From positions 992,001-1,056,000 of the forward strand of contig NZ_CP072308.1 of NCBI RefSeq assembly GCF_017726655.1: a stretch of 64,000 nucleotides of DNA, in the 5' to 3' direction. Below the pieces are notes generated by a model. It saw only the letters and a list, made by a program, of their open reading frames with translations, was not told where the DNA came from and made no database searches. Position 1 is the stretch's first letter; each line of letters begins with the position of its first letter. The translations under genes and the position numbers were made by a program. The DNA comes from Agrobacterium tumefaciens. Its GTDB lineage: Bacteria > Pseudomonadota > Alphaproteobacteria > Rhizobiales > Rhizobiaceae. Of this stretch, positions 28,617 to 39,367 are shown piece by piece.

Positions 28617-29792
28617 ATGACAGACGACTTCGAAGACAGCTTCCCCGAACACGAAACAGACGCCTTCGAGCACGCGCCACTGCGGCTCACCGTCGATCTC
28701 GGTGCTCTCGCCGATAATTGGCGGGACATGAAAAGGCGCTCCGGCAGGGCGCGGACCGCGGCTGTCGTCAAGGCCGATGCTTACGGCCTTGGCATCGAGG
28801 ATTGCGGTGCGACCCTTTATCATGCGGGCGCGCGCGATTTCTTCGTGGCGACGGTCGCCGAGGGCGCGACCCTGCGCTCCTATGCGCCGGAGGCACGCAT
28901 CTTCGTGCTGTCGGGCGTCTGGCAGGGGCAGGAACGGCAGGTCTTCGACAATGATCTGGTGCCGGTCCTCGCCTCCGAGGAGCAGCTCTCCTTCTGGATG
29001 GCAACGGTCGCCGAGCGTGGCGATCACCCCTGCGCGCTGCATGTGGACACCGGTTTCAACCGGCTCGGCCTGCCGCTTGAGGACGCACTTTTCCTTGCCG
29101 ACGACGTGACACGTCCGGCAAGCTTCGATCCGGTTCTCGTGCTGTCCCACCTCGCCTGCGGCGATACGCCATCGGCGCCGATGAACAGGGCACAGCTTGA
29201 ATCATTCCGAAAGGTTAGCGCCGCTTTCGAAGGTATTGAATCAAGCCTTTCGGCTTCCGCTGGTATCTTTCTCGGTCCCGATTATCATTTTGACCTCACC
29301 CGCCCCGGCATCGCACTTTATGGCGGCGAAGCGGTGAACGACGTCGCCAATCCCATGCGTGCCGTCGCCAAGGCCGAGGCACGCATCATCCAGATTCGTG
29401 AGGCGGGCGAAGGCCAGACCGTCAGTTATGGCGGGACTTTCCTGCTGAAACGCGCAAGCAGGCTTGCCATTGCTTCCGTCGGTTATGCGGATGGTTATCA
29501 GCGCTCGCTGTCCGGTTCGGGCATCCCGCTACGCGACATGGGCCATGGCGGCGCTTACGGCGTGGTCAACGGCCACAGGGTGCCGGTGGCCGGCCGCGTG
29601 ACCATGGATCTCACCATTTTCGACGTCACCGATGTGCCCCGCAATGCCATTCGCGCCGGCGATTACATCGAGCTTTTCGGTCCAAACGTGCCCGTAGACG
29701 AGGTCGCTCGCGCGGCGGGAACGATCGGCTACGAGATGCTGACAGGGCTCGGCCTTCGGTATGAGCGGCAATATCTGATGGCCGACGACTGA
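28617..29792 (+). CDS. alr: Alanine racemase
   Basis: PLP enzyme that makes D-alanine for peptidoglycan. The PLP lysine is in AVVKADAYGLG, with HVDTGFNRLG and the second-domain catalytic tyrosine region SYGGTFLLKR and VSVGYADGYQR-like (ASVGYADGYQR) present. The 391 residues include a 25-residue acidic N-terminal extension (TDDFEDSFPEHETDAF). It precedes the ParDE module by 65 nt. Confidence 0.95.
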   Translation: MTDDFEDSFPEHETDAFEHAPLRLTVDLGALADNWRDMKRRSGRARTAAVVKADAYGLGIEDCGATLYHAGARDFFVATVAEGATLRSYAPEARIFVLSGVWQGQERQVFDNDLVPVLASEEQLSFWMATVAERGDHPCALHVDTGFNRLGLPLEDALFLADDVTRPASFDPVLVLSHLACGDTPSAPMNRAQLESFRKVSAAFEGIESSLSASAGIFLGPDYHFDLTRPGIALYGGEAVNDVANPMRAVAKAEARIIQIREAGEGQTVSYGGTFLLKRASRLAIASVGYADGYQRSLSGSGIPLRDMGHGGAYGVVNGHRVPVAGRVTMDLTIFDVTDVPRNAIRAGDYIELFGPNVPVDEVARAAGTIGYEMLTGLGLRYERQYLMADD

Positions 29793-29807
29793 GAGCCGCC
29801 TTTAGCG

Positions 29808-29837
29808 CTTGGAAAGCCGACGCGACCTGTGCTAAAA
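29808..29837 (+). promoter_or_regulatory. Possible promoter of parDE
   Basis: CTTGGA (29808-29813) and CTAAAA (29832-29837) with an 18-bp spacer, 20 nt before the parD start. Weak but well placed; an AAAAGGAGAT ribosome site follows. Confidence 0.4.
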
Positions 29838-29857
29838 GAGAACAAAAGGAGATCGAA

Positions 29858-30169
29858 ATGCCCGACATCCATTTGAGCGAGCAGGACGAGAAGTTCATCG
29901 AAGAGCAGGTGGCGGCTGGTATCTTCAAGGATGCGGACGCGGTGGTATCCGCCGGTTTGCGCCTGCTCGGCAGTAATGAAGGTAAGCTCGTAGAGCTTCA
30001 GCGGCTGATCCAGGAAGGGCTGGACGATGTGGAAGCCGGCCGGGTGATGGAATTTTCCACGGCGGATGATTTAACCGCACATATCATAAAGCTCGCGGGG
30101 GAACAGAATGAAGCGAAGGCGTCTGGTGGTCACCGCACGGGCACTGGACGATCTTCTCGCCGATCATAA
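29858..30169 (+). CDS. parD: ParD-family antitoxin
   Basis: Type II antitoxin with a ribbon-helix-helix DNA-binding N-terminus (IHLSEQDEKFIEEQVAAG) and a helical toxin-binding region (AVVSAGLRLLGSNEGKLVELQRLIQEGLDDVEAGRV). It has 103 residues and the last 20 (Gly/Arg/Ser-rich) run into the toxin gene in another frame, an overlap of 62 nt. The tail may not be conserved. Confidence 0.85.
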   Translation: MPDIHLSEQDEKFIEEQVAAGIFKDADAVVSAGLRLLGSNEGKLVELQRLIQEGLDDVEAGRVMEFSTADDLTAHIIKLAGEQNEAKASGGHRTGTGRSSRRS

Positions 30170-30416
30170 TTATATCGCGCGATTCAATCCCGTTGCTGCT
30201 AGGCGCTTTCTGGAAGACATCAACGTCAAAATGATCTCGCTGGCGCGATACGGGATAACAGGTGTGCCTCGGAGCTTCGCGCCGAATTTGCGGGCTTTCC
30301 CCTATCGTGATCGATGCATCTATTTCATCGTCGACGACAAGAAGATGTGTGTGCTGCGCGTGCTGCACGGCCATCAAAACATTTCCGCCGACGATTTCAA
30401 ACAAGAAGAAAACTGA
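30108..30416 (+). CDS. parE: ParE-family toxin (RelE superfamily)
   Basis: Predicted toxin of 102 residues, RelE/ParE fold; ParE members poison DNA gyrase. Seen are VVTARALDDLLADHNYIA (N-terminal helices), AARRFLEDINVKMISLARYG, and the C-terminal strands RAFPYRDRCIYFIV and VLRVLHGHQNI. The ATG lies inside parD in a different frame, giving coupled translation. radA starts 6 nt downstream of its stop. Confidence 0.87.
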   Translation: MKRRRLVVTARALDDLLADHNYIARFNPVAARRFLEDINVKMISLARYGITGVPRSFAPNLRAFPYRDRCIYFIVDDKKMCVLRVLHGHQNISADDFKQEEN

Positions 30417-30422
30417 CAAAAC

Positions 30423-31829
30423 ATGGCCAAAGCCAAGACTCAATTCGTGTGCCAGAACTGTGGTACGGTGCATAACCGCTGGGCGGGAAAATGCGAAGGC
30501 TGCGGCGAATGGAATACCATCGTCGAAGAGGACCCGATGGGCGGCATCGGCTCCGGGCCGGGCAAGGCGCCCAAGAAGGGCCGGCCTGTCACGCTCACCT
30601 CACTTTCAGGTGAAATCGAGGAGGCGCCGCGCATCCCGACCGGCATCAGCGAACTCGACCGGGCGACCGGCGGCGGTTTCGTGCGTGGCTCAGCCGTCCT
30701 GATCGGCGGCGACCCGGGCATCGGCAAATCGACGCTCCTCATGCAGGCGGCGGCCGCCCTTTCGCGGCGCGGCCATCGCATCATCTATGTCTCGGGCGAA
30801 GAGGCGGTGGCGCAGGTGCGCTTGCGGGCGCAACGTCTCGGCGCTGCTGACACCGATGTGCTGCTGGCGGCGGAAACGAATGTCGAGGACATTCTGGCCA
30901 CGATCTCCGAGGGCAAGCGGCCCGATCTCGTCATCATCGATTCAATCCAGACCCTGTGGAGCGATACGGCCGATTCCGCTCCCGGCACGGTGACGCAGGT
31001 GCGCACCGGCGTGCAGGCGATGATCCGCTTCGCCAAGCAGACGGGTGCGACCATGGTGCTTGTCGGCCATGTTACCAAGGAAGGGCAGATCGCCGGGCCG
31101 CGCGTGGTGGAGCATATGGTCGATGCCGTGCTCTATTTCGAGGGAGATCGCGGCCACCATTACCGTATCCTTCGCACCGTCAAAAACCGCTTCGGACCGA
31201 CCGATGAGATCGGCGTCTTCGAAATGTCGGATCGCGGCCTCAGGGAAGTGTCCAATCCATCGGAACTGTTTCTAGGGGAACGCAACGAAAAATCACCAGG
31301 CGCTGCGGTTTTTGCCGGCATCGAAGGCACCCGCCCCATACTGGTCGAGGTTCAGGCACTTGTCGCGGCGACATCGCTCGGCACGCCGCGCCGCGCGGTC
31401 GTCGGCTGGGACAGTTCCCGCCTCGCGATGATTCTTGCCGTACTGGAGGCGCATTGCGGGGTGAAGCTTGGCCAGCACGATGTCTATCTCAACGTCGCGG
31501 GTGGCTACCGTATTTCCGAACCGGCCGCCGATATGGCGATTGCGTCTGCGCTGGTTTCCTCGCTTGCCGGTCTTGCCCTGCCCGCCGATTGCGTCTATTT
31601 CGGCGAAATCAGCCTGTCGGGTGCGGTGCGCCCGGTCTCGCATACCGGCCAGCGTTTGAAAGAAGCGGAAAAACTCGGCTTCTCCGCCGCACTTCTGCCT
31701 TCTGCTTCGGCTGAATTGCCGAAAGGCGGCAAAGGGCGCTGGACGGAAATTGAAAGCCTTCCGGACCTCGTGGCCCGCATCGCCGGCTCCGGCAACCGGT
31801 TCAAACAGGTTGAGGACGACGAATATTGA
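30423..31829 (+). CDS. radA: DNA repair protein RadA
   Basis: RecA-like protein that extends recombination intermediates. The 468 residues have the N-terminal zinc finger (VCQNCGTVHNRWAGKCEGCG), Walker A GGDPGIGKST, the RadA motif KNRFGPTDEIG and a C-terminal Lon-protease-like domain (SLSGAVRPVSHTGQRLKEAEKLGF). It starts 6 nt after parE and precedes cvpA. Confidence 0.96.
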   Translation: MAKAKTQFVCQNCGTVHNRWAGKCEGCGEWNTIVEEDPMGGIGSGPGKAPKKGRPVTLTSLSGEIEEAPRIPTGISELDRATGGGFVRGSAVLIGGDPGIGKSTLLMQAAAALSRRGHRIIYVSGEEAVAQVRLRAQRLGAADTDVLLAAETNVEDILATISEGKRPDLVIIDSIQTLWSDTADSAPGTVTQVRTGVQAMIRFAKQTGATMVLVGHVTKEGQIAGPRVVEHMVDAVLYFEGDRGHHYRILRTVKNRFGPTDEIGVFEMSDRGLREVSNPSELFLGERNEKSPGAAVFAGIEGTRPILVEVQALVAATSLGTPRRAVVGWDSSRLAMILAVLEAHCGVKLGQHDVYLNVAGGYRISEPAADMAIASALVSSLAGLALPADCVYFGEISLSGAVRPVSHTGQRLKEAEKLGFSAALLPSASAELPKGGKGRWTEIESLPDLVARIAGSGNRFKQVEDDEY

Positions 31830-31918
31830 TCCTTTCGCCAAGGGAAACAGTGGTGTAAGAGGATCGCAAAATTGGCAAGGCAGCGTCTGACAAGGCGTCG
31901 CACCTCCGGAGTTGGTAT

Positions 31919-32506
31919 ATGCCCATTACAATTTTCGACGGCATCGTCATCGCCGTTGTTCTTTTCTCCGCCCTTCTTGCGATGGTGCGCGGTTTTTCAC
32001 GCGAAATCCTGTCGATTGCGAGCTGGGGCGGCTCGGTCGCCGCTGCCTATTATCTTTATCCGGTCCTGCTGCCTTATGCGCGCAACTATACCGATGACGA
32101 CAAGATCGCCATTGCCGGCTCCGCCGGTGTGGTCTTCCTCGTCTCGCTGATCGTCATTTCCTTCATTACCTCGCGTATTGCGGATTTCATCATCGACAGC
32201 CGCATCGGCGCACTGGACCGTACGCTCGGTTTCCTGTTCGGCGCAGCACGCGGGATTTTGCTGCTGGTCGTCGCGGTCGCTTTCTGGAACTGGCTGGTGG
32301 ATGTGAAGACGCAGCCGGAATGGGTGACCCAGGCCAAGTCCAAGCCTTTCCTCGACGGGCTGGTGGGCAAGCTGGAAGCGGTTCTGCCTGACGATATCGA
32401 ACCGCAGATCCGCTCGCGAATCCTTGGCAAGCCGCCGGAGCCGACGACAGCGCAGACGCCTGCGGAAGATGTGCCGGCAACAAATCAACCGGCAACGAAT
32501 AATTGA
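31919..32506 (+). CDS. cvpA: CvpA family membrane protein
   Basis: 195 residues with four hydrophobic helices (about 5-22, 30-48, 65-82, 100-120), beginning MPITIFDGIVIAVVLFSALLAMVRGFSREIL, the CvpA/colicin V production pattern. The C-terminal 40 residues are Pro/Ala/Thr-rich and probably unstructured. purF lies 138 nt downstream; cvpA-purF adjacency is widespread. Function is poorly known (envelope-related). Confidence 0.9.
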   Translation: MPITIFDGIVIAVVLFSALLAMVRGFSREILSIASWGGSVAAAYYLYPVLLPYARNYTDDDKIAIAGSAGVVFLVSLIVISFITSRIADFIIDSRIGALDRTLGFLFGAARGILLLVVAVAFWNWLVDVKTQPEWVTQAKSKPFLDGLVGKLEAVLPDDIEPQIRSRILGKPPEPTTAQTPAEDVPATNQPATNN

Positions 32507-32519
32507 CACAGTGTCGCGT

Positions 32520-32548
32520 CTTGCAATGCATGCAAGGCGCGCTATTTG
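32520..32548 (+). promoter_or_regulatory. purF promoter with overlapping palindrome
   Basis: CTTGCA (32520-32525) and TATTTG (32543-32548) with a 17-bp spacer. CTTGCA-ATGCA-TGCAAG at 32520-32536 is an inverted repeat covering the -35, where a repressor could block polymerase. No regulator is identified. Confidence 0.45.
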
Positions 32549-32644
32549 TGCTAAATATCAAGCACGACACAGACGGACTGACCGGGAGAGATACTCGCCG
32601 GCGAGGTCTTTCTTTTTTCTCGGTAGAGAGCAAGGGCAAGCCGC

Positions 32645-34153
32645 ATGATTGAGCCGCTTTCGCATTCCAAGTTTCCTGAGGCCACTTTCAAGGAAGAGAT
32701 CGACGGCGATACGCTGCATGAAGAATGCGGCGTTTTCGGCATTCTCGGCCATGCCGATGCTTCGGCGCTGACCGCGCTTGGCCTGCATGCGCTGCAGCAT
32801 CGTGGCCAGGAAGCAGCCGGCATCGTCTCGTTCGACGGCAAGCGTTTCCACCAGGAACGCCATATGGGCCTCGTCGGCGATCATTATACCGATCCCGCAA
32901 CCCTTGCCCGTCTGCCCGGCTCCATCGCGATTGGCCACACGCGTTATTCCACGACCGGCGAAGTGGCGATGCGCAACGTGCAGCCGCTGTTTGCCGAGCT
33001 GGAAGAAGGCGGCATTTCCATTGCCCATAACGGCAACTTCACCAACGGCCTGACGCTTCGCCGCCAGATCATCGCCACCGGCGCGATCTGTCAGTCGACG
33101 TCCGATACCGAAGTCGTGCTGCACCTCATCGCGCGCTCCCGCCACTCATCCACCGCCGATCGTTTCATTGACGCCATCCGCCAGATGGAAGGCGGTTATT
33201 CGATGCTGGCGATGACCCGCACCAAGCTCATTGCCGCGCGTGACCCGATCGGTATCCGCCCGCTGGTCATGGGCGAGCTGGACGGCAAGCCGATCTTCTG
33301 CTCGGAGACCTGCGCTCTCGATATTATCGGCGCGAAATTCGTCCGCGACGTTGAAAACGGCGAAGTCATCATCTGCGAGATCCAGCCTGACGGTTCGATC
33401 ACCATCGATGCGCGCAAGCCGTCGAAGCCGCAGCCGGAGCGTCTCTGCCTGTTCGAATATGTCTATTTCGCCCGCCCCGATTCCGTCGTTGGCGGACGCA
33501 ACGTCTACACGACGCGCAAGAACATGGGCATAAACCTTGCCAAGGAAGCCCCGCTCGAAGCCGACGTCGTTGTCCCGGTTCCCGATGGCGGCACGCCGGC
33601 AGCGCTTGGTTTTGCGCAGGAAAGCGGTATTCCCTTCGAATACGGCATCATTCGCAACCATTATGTCGGCCGCACCTTCATCGAGCCCACCCAGCAGATC
33701 CGTGCTTTCGGCGTCAAGCTCAAGCATTCTGCCAACCGGGCGATGATCGAAGGCAAGCGCGTGGTGCTAGTGGATGATTCTATCGTCCGTGGCACGACCT
33801 CGGTCAAGATCGTCCAGATGATCCGCGAGGCTGGCGCGAAGGAAGTTCATATCCGCGTCGCCAGCCCGATGATCTTCCACCCCGATTTTTACGGCATCGA
33901 CACGCCTGATGCCGACAAGCTGCTCGCCAACCAGTATGCCGACGTCGAGGCGATGGCGAAATATATCGGCGCCGATTCGCTGGCGTTCCTCTCGATCGAC
34001 GGACTTTACCGCGCCGTTGGCGGTGAGAACCGCAATCCGGCGCGACCGCAGTTCACCGACCACTATTTCACCGGCGATTATCCGACCCGCCTCCTGGACA
34101 AGAACGGCGAGGCGATGGGCAGCAAGATTTCCATGCTGGCCAGCAACGGCTGA
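32645..34153 (+). CDS. purF: Amidophosphoribosyltransferase PurF
   Basis: Commits PRPP and glutamine to purine synthesis. The 502 residues have a propeptide of 27 residues before Cys28 (HEECGVFG), which becomes the N-terminal nucleophile after autocleavage. The glutaminase domain (IGHTRYSTTG, HNGNF) is followed by the PRTase domain with VVLVDDSIVRGTTS. The propeptide is longer than the single Met in E. coli, as in other Alphaproteobacteria. A strong terminator follows. Confidence 0.96.
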   Translation: MIEPLSHSKFPEATFKEEIDGDTLHEECGVFGILGHADASALTALGLHALQHRGQEAAGIVSFDGKRFHQERHMGLVGDHYTDPATLARLPGSIAIGHTRYSTTGEVAMRNVQPLFAELEEGGISIAHNGNFTNGLTLRRQIIATGAICQSTSDTEVVLHLIARSRHSSTADRFIDAIRQMEGGYSMLAMTRTKLIAARDPIGIRPLVMGELDGKPIFCSETCALDIIGAKFVRDVENGEVIICEIQPDGSITIDARKPSKPQPERLCLFEYVYFARPDSVVGGRNVYTTRKNMGINLAKEAPLEADVVVPVPDGGTPAALGFAQESGIPFEYGIIRNHYVGRTFIEPTQQIRAFGVKLKHSANRAMIEGKRVVLVDDSIVRGTTSVKIVQMIREAGAKEVHIRVASPMIFHPDFYGIDTPDADKLLANQYADVEAMAKYIGADSLAFLSIDGLYRAVGGENRNPARPQFTDHYFTGDYPTRLLDKNGEAMGSKISMLASNG

Positions 34154-34169
34154 TAAGCGCGATACAAGA

Positions 34170-34201
34170 AGCGGCCACCGGTCTCCGGCGGCCGCTTTTT
34201 T
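34170..34201 (+). terminator. Strong terminator after purF
   Basis: AGCGGCC-ACCGG-TCT-CCGGC-GGCCGCT forms a near-perfect stem of over ten pairs followed by six T. It ends the purF transcript about 100 nt before the SDR gene. Confidence 0.9.
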
Positions 34202-34299
34202 CTTGCCTTTCATTTGGCAGGCCAGCTGCGACAATTTAATTGCTTGCAGCGGGCGGCTGCGGCTTCGTAGAAGAAGGCGCAATCATTTCGGGGGAGACC

Positions 34300-35040
34300 A
34301 TGACTATCGATCTCAAGGGGCGCATCGCTCTTGTCACCGGCGCGTCACGCGGCATCGGCTATTTCACGGCGCTGGAGCTGGCCAAGGCCGGCGCCCATGT
34401 CATCGCCTGCGCCCGCACGGTGGGCGGCCTTGAGGAGCTGGACGACGCCATCAAGGCTGCCGGCGGCACCGCGACGCTGGTTCCCTTCGATCTCTCCGAC
34501 ATGAAAGCCATCGACGCGCTGGGCGCGAATATCTACGAGCGCTGGGGCAAGCTGGATATCCTCGTTGCCAATGCCGGTGTCCTCGGCGTCATCTCGCCGG
34601 TTGGTCATATCGAGGCGAAGGTCTTCGAAAGAGTGATGAACATCAACGTCACGGCCACCTGGCGGCTGATCCGCTCGGTCGAGCCGCTGCTGATGAAATC
34701 GGATGCCGGCAGGGCATTGATCCTGTCTTCAGGAGTGGCCCATAGCTGTCGTCCCTTCTGGGGTGTCTATTCCACGTCGAAGGCCGCCGTTGAAGCGCTC
34801 GCCCGCACCTGGGCCGCGGAAACGGAAAAGAGTGCGTTGCGCGTCAACAGCATCAATCCGGGCGCGACGCGCACGGCGATGCGCGCCCAGGCCATGCCCG
34901 GCGAAGATCCCGCCACCGTGCCGCATCCTTCCGAGGTGGCAGCGGCCATCCTGCCGCTTGCTTCGCCCGATCTCAAAGAGACTGGCAAGCTCTTCCTGGT
35001 CCGGGAAAACCGGTTCGTGGATTACCGTCTGCCGGAGTGA
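34300..35040 (+). CDS. Short-chain dehydrogenase/reductase
   Basis: Classical SDR of 246 residues from ATG at 34300 (MTIDLKGRIALVTGASRGIGY), with a GGGGAGACC ribosome site. It has the TGASRGIG nucleotide motif, NAGVLG, and catalytic Ser...Tyr-x3-Lys (SSGVAHS and YSTSKAA). Substrate unknown; the C-terminal PSEVAAAILPLASPD segment is common in this subgroup. It is transcribed alone between purF and cysS. Confidence 0.85.
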   Translation: MTIDLKGRIALVTGASRGIGYFTALELAKAGAHVIACARTVGGLEELDDAIKAAGGTATLVPFDLSDMKAIDALGANIYERWGKLDILVANAGVLGVISPVGHIEAKVFERVMNINVTATWRLIRSVEPLLMKSDAGRALILSSGVAHSCRPFWGVYSTSKAAVEALARTWAAETEKSALRVNSINPGATRTAMRAQAMPGEDPATVPHPSEVAAAILPLASPDLKETGKLFLVRENRFVDYRLPE

Positions 35041-35251
35041 TGCCGGTCAGCGGATCAGCCAAAGTGACGAGAGAAACGCTTGACCGCGCATGACCGCCGC
35101 GCCATAACGCAAGTCATGAAAACGACGATCTGCACCTGCTGCTGAAATAATTTTGCTGGTTCGCCACCGGCCGGCTCGTTTTCGTCTCCCGCAAGGTCTT
35201 ACAGACAAACGGCCCGGTCCGCACAACTGACTGCCTTTAGGGAATCGCCGC

Positions 35252-36637
<1,386 letters not shown>

Positions 36638-36661
36638 GCTTGCATTGGTGGCTGGGGTTTA

Positions 36662-36814
36662 CCCCCCTCTGCCCTGCCGGGCATCTCCCCCACAGGTGGG
36701 GAGATCAATCGCGGTTATCGCACGCCCAAATTTAACGTTGCGGATGAGTCAAGGAACGTGCTTCTTGCCGATCTCCCCACCTGTGGGGGAGATGCCCGGC
36801 AGGGCAGAGGGGGG
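36662..36814. repeat. RIME1-like intergenic element with perfect 45-bp inverted repeats
   Basis: Left arm 36662-36706 and right arm 36770-36814 are exact inverted complements over 45 bp, separated by 63 nt. The arms contain GCCCTGCCGGGCATCTCCCC. The size and position (between cysS and the DUF559 gene) fit the RIME elements of Rhizobium and Agrobacterium. Transcribed, it would form a very stable hairpin. Confidence 0.8.
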
Positions 36815-36896
36815 CCAGACGGTCACCACAATCCGCTTGCGGTTTTGAATTACCTCAACCAATCTGAGGCAAAGCAGCTAAACGGCGAGCCAAATC

Positions 36897-37265
36897 ATGC
36901 CGCATGCAGACGTAGACCCGGTGCATCGCAAATATGCGAAGCAAATGCGTAAAGTAATGACGGATGCCGAGCTAAAGCTCTGGAATGCTATTCGAGTCCA
37001 TCGCCTTGAAGGCTTGAGTTTCCGCAGGCAAATGCCGATTGCCGGTTTTATCGTCGATTTCGCCTGTTCGGATCATCGCCTCGTCGTCGAAGTGGACGGT
37101 TCTCAACGTACATCTGATGCAGCACTACGCTACGATCAGGAAAGAACTGCGCGGCTTGAAAAAGACGGCTGGAACATCTTCCGCTTCTGGAACCACGAAG
37201 TCCTCACCGACTTAGATAATGTCTGTCTGCACATTATCAGGACAATCAGGGAGGACCGAGTATGA
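36897..37265 (+). CDS. DUF559 domain protein (Vsr-like endonuclease fold)
   Basis: 122 residues of the DUF559 family, which shares the PD-(D/E)xK nuclease fold with Vsr. KYAKQMRKVMTDAELKLWNAIR, FRRQMPIAGFIVDFACSDHRLVVEVDGSQ (putative E-x-D type core) and GWNIFRFWNHEVL are the family blocks. Function in the cell is not established. The stop overlaps the next gene by 4 nt. No strong ribosome site precedes the ATG. Confidence 0.8.
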   Translation: MPHADVDPVHRKYAKQMRKVMTDAELKLWNAIRVHRLEGLSFRRQMPIAGFIVDFACSDHRLVVEVDGSQRTSDAALRYDQERTARLEKDGWNIFRFWNHEVLTDLDNVCLHIIRTIREDRV

Positions 37266-37738
37266 CGACATATACGGGTGGATGCCAGTGCGGCGCGGTT
37301 CGATTTCGTGCCGTGGGCGATCTCAAAGACAGCTCCGTCTGCCATTGCCGCATGTGCCAGAAGGCGTTCGGAGCCTATTATGCGCCGCTGGTTTCCGTTC
37401 GCGAGGTGGAATTCGAGTGGACGCGGGGAGAGCCGAAGCGGTTTCAGTCTTCGAGCGTCATCAAGCGCGGATTTTGCTCCGAATGCGGAACGCCCCTCAC
37501 CTATGAAGCGCCGGATGGCATGGCGATTGCGGCCGGTGCCTTTGACGATCCGTCGGCATTTCCGCCCACCATCCAGTGGGGCGTGGAGCGGAAGGTCGCC
37601 TTCGTGGATGACATCCACACCCTGCCCGCCGTTCCGACAGAAGACGACCTGACCTCAGTCGACTACCTTGCCAACCTCGTCTCCTATCAGCACCCCGACC
37701 ACGACACCGAAAACTGGCCACCGGAGAACAGACAATGA
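37262..37738 (+). CDS. GFA family (glutathione-dependent formaldehyde-activating) protein 1
   Basis: 158-residue zinc protein of the GFA/CENP-V family. Cys motifs are GGCQCGAVRF, SVCHCRMCQKAFG and FCSECGTPLTYE. The second paralogue follows immediately, overlapping by 4 nt (ATGA). Family members include a proposed glutathione-formaldehyde activating enzyme, but most members have no proven substrate. Confidence 0.85.
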   Translation: MTTYTGGCQCGAVRFRAVGDLKDSSVCHCRMCQKAFGAYYAPLVSVREVEFEWTRGEPKRFQSSSVIKRGFCSECGTPLTYEAPDGMAIAAGAFDDPSAFPPTIQWGVERKVAFVDDIHTLPAVPTEDDLTSVDYLANLVSYQHPDHDTENWPPENRQ

Positions 37739-38193
37739 GCGAAACGGGTTTTGCCGGGGGCTGCCAGTGCGGCGCCGTGCGGTTCCATGCGGGCAAGCTC
37801 AGCAGGCCCTCCATCTGCCATTGCCGCATGTGCCAGAAACATTTCGGAAATTTCTTTGGCGCACTTGTGACTGCCGATCAGGCACATCTGACATGGACAC
37901 GCGGCCAGCCGTCCCTTTTTCGCTCGTCGCAGAAAATCCATCGCGGTTTCTGCAACAAGTGTGGCACACCTCTGACCTATCACTATCCTGGCGGTGTCGA
38001 GATCGCCATCGGCGCTTTCGATCATCCCGAAAAAATCGAGCCGCAGGTGCAGGTCAACATCCACAAGCGGATGCCGTGGATCGAGCAGCTCTTCTCCAAA
38101 CCGGCAGTCGAACAGGGCGTTGACGAGGCCGAAATCACCTCCTACCAACACCCGGATCATGACACGGCCGAATGGCCGCCTGAGGAACGATAA
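37735..38193 (+). CDS. GFA family protein 2 (tandem paralogue)
   Basis: 152 residues with the same cysteine layout (GGCQCGAVRF, SICHCRMCQKHFG, FCNKCGTPLTYH) and similar C-terminus (EITSYQHPDHDTAEWPPEE against SYQHPDHDTENWPPEN). This is a tandem duplication of the preceding gene. The pip gene starts 3 nt after its stop, so the four genes probably form one transcript. Confidence 0.85.
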   Translation: MSETGFAGGCQCGAVRFHAGKLSRPSICHCRMCQKHFGNFFGALVTADQAHLTWTRGQPSLFRSSQKIHRGFCNKCGTPLTYHYPGGVEIAIGAFDHPEKIEPQVQVNIHKRMPWIEQLFSKPAVEQGVDEAEITSYQHPDHDTAEWPPEER

Positions 38194-39195
<1,002 letters not shown>

Positions 39196-39367
39196 TTCAC
39201 GCGGGATCTGCTGCGGGAATCACGACCTCAGCCATTATCCAGCTCATTTCCGTGGCAAGGCGCCCTTTATTCGTGCAGTTATTCTCATGAATGCTTCACG
39301 GAAATGAATTGGCTCACGCCAATTTGATCCGATATAACGGAGCATCCCAACAAGTGGTGGTACTCCC

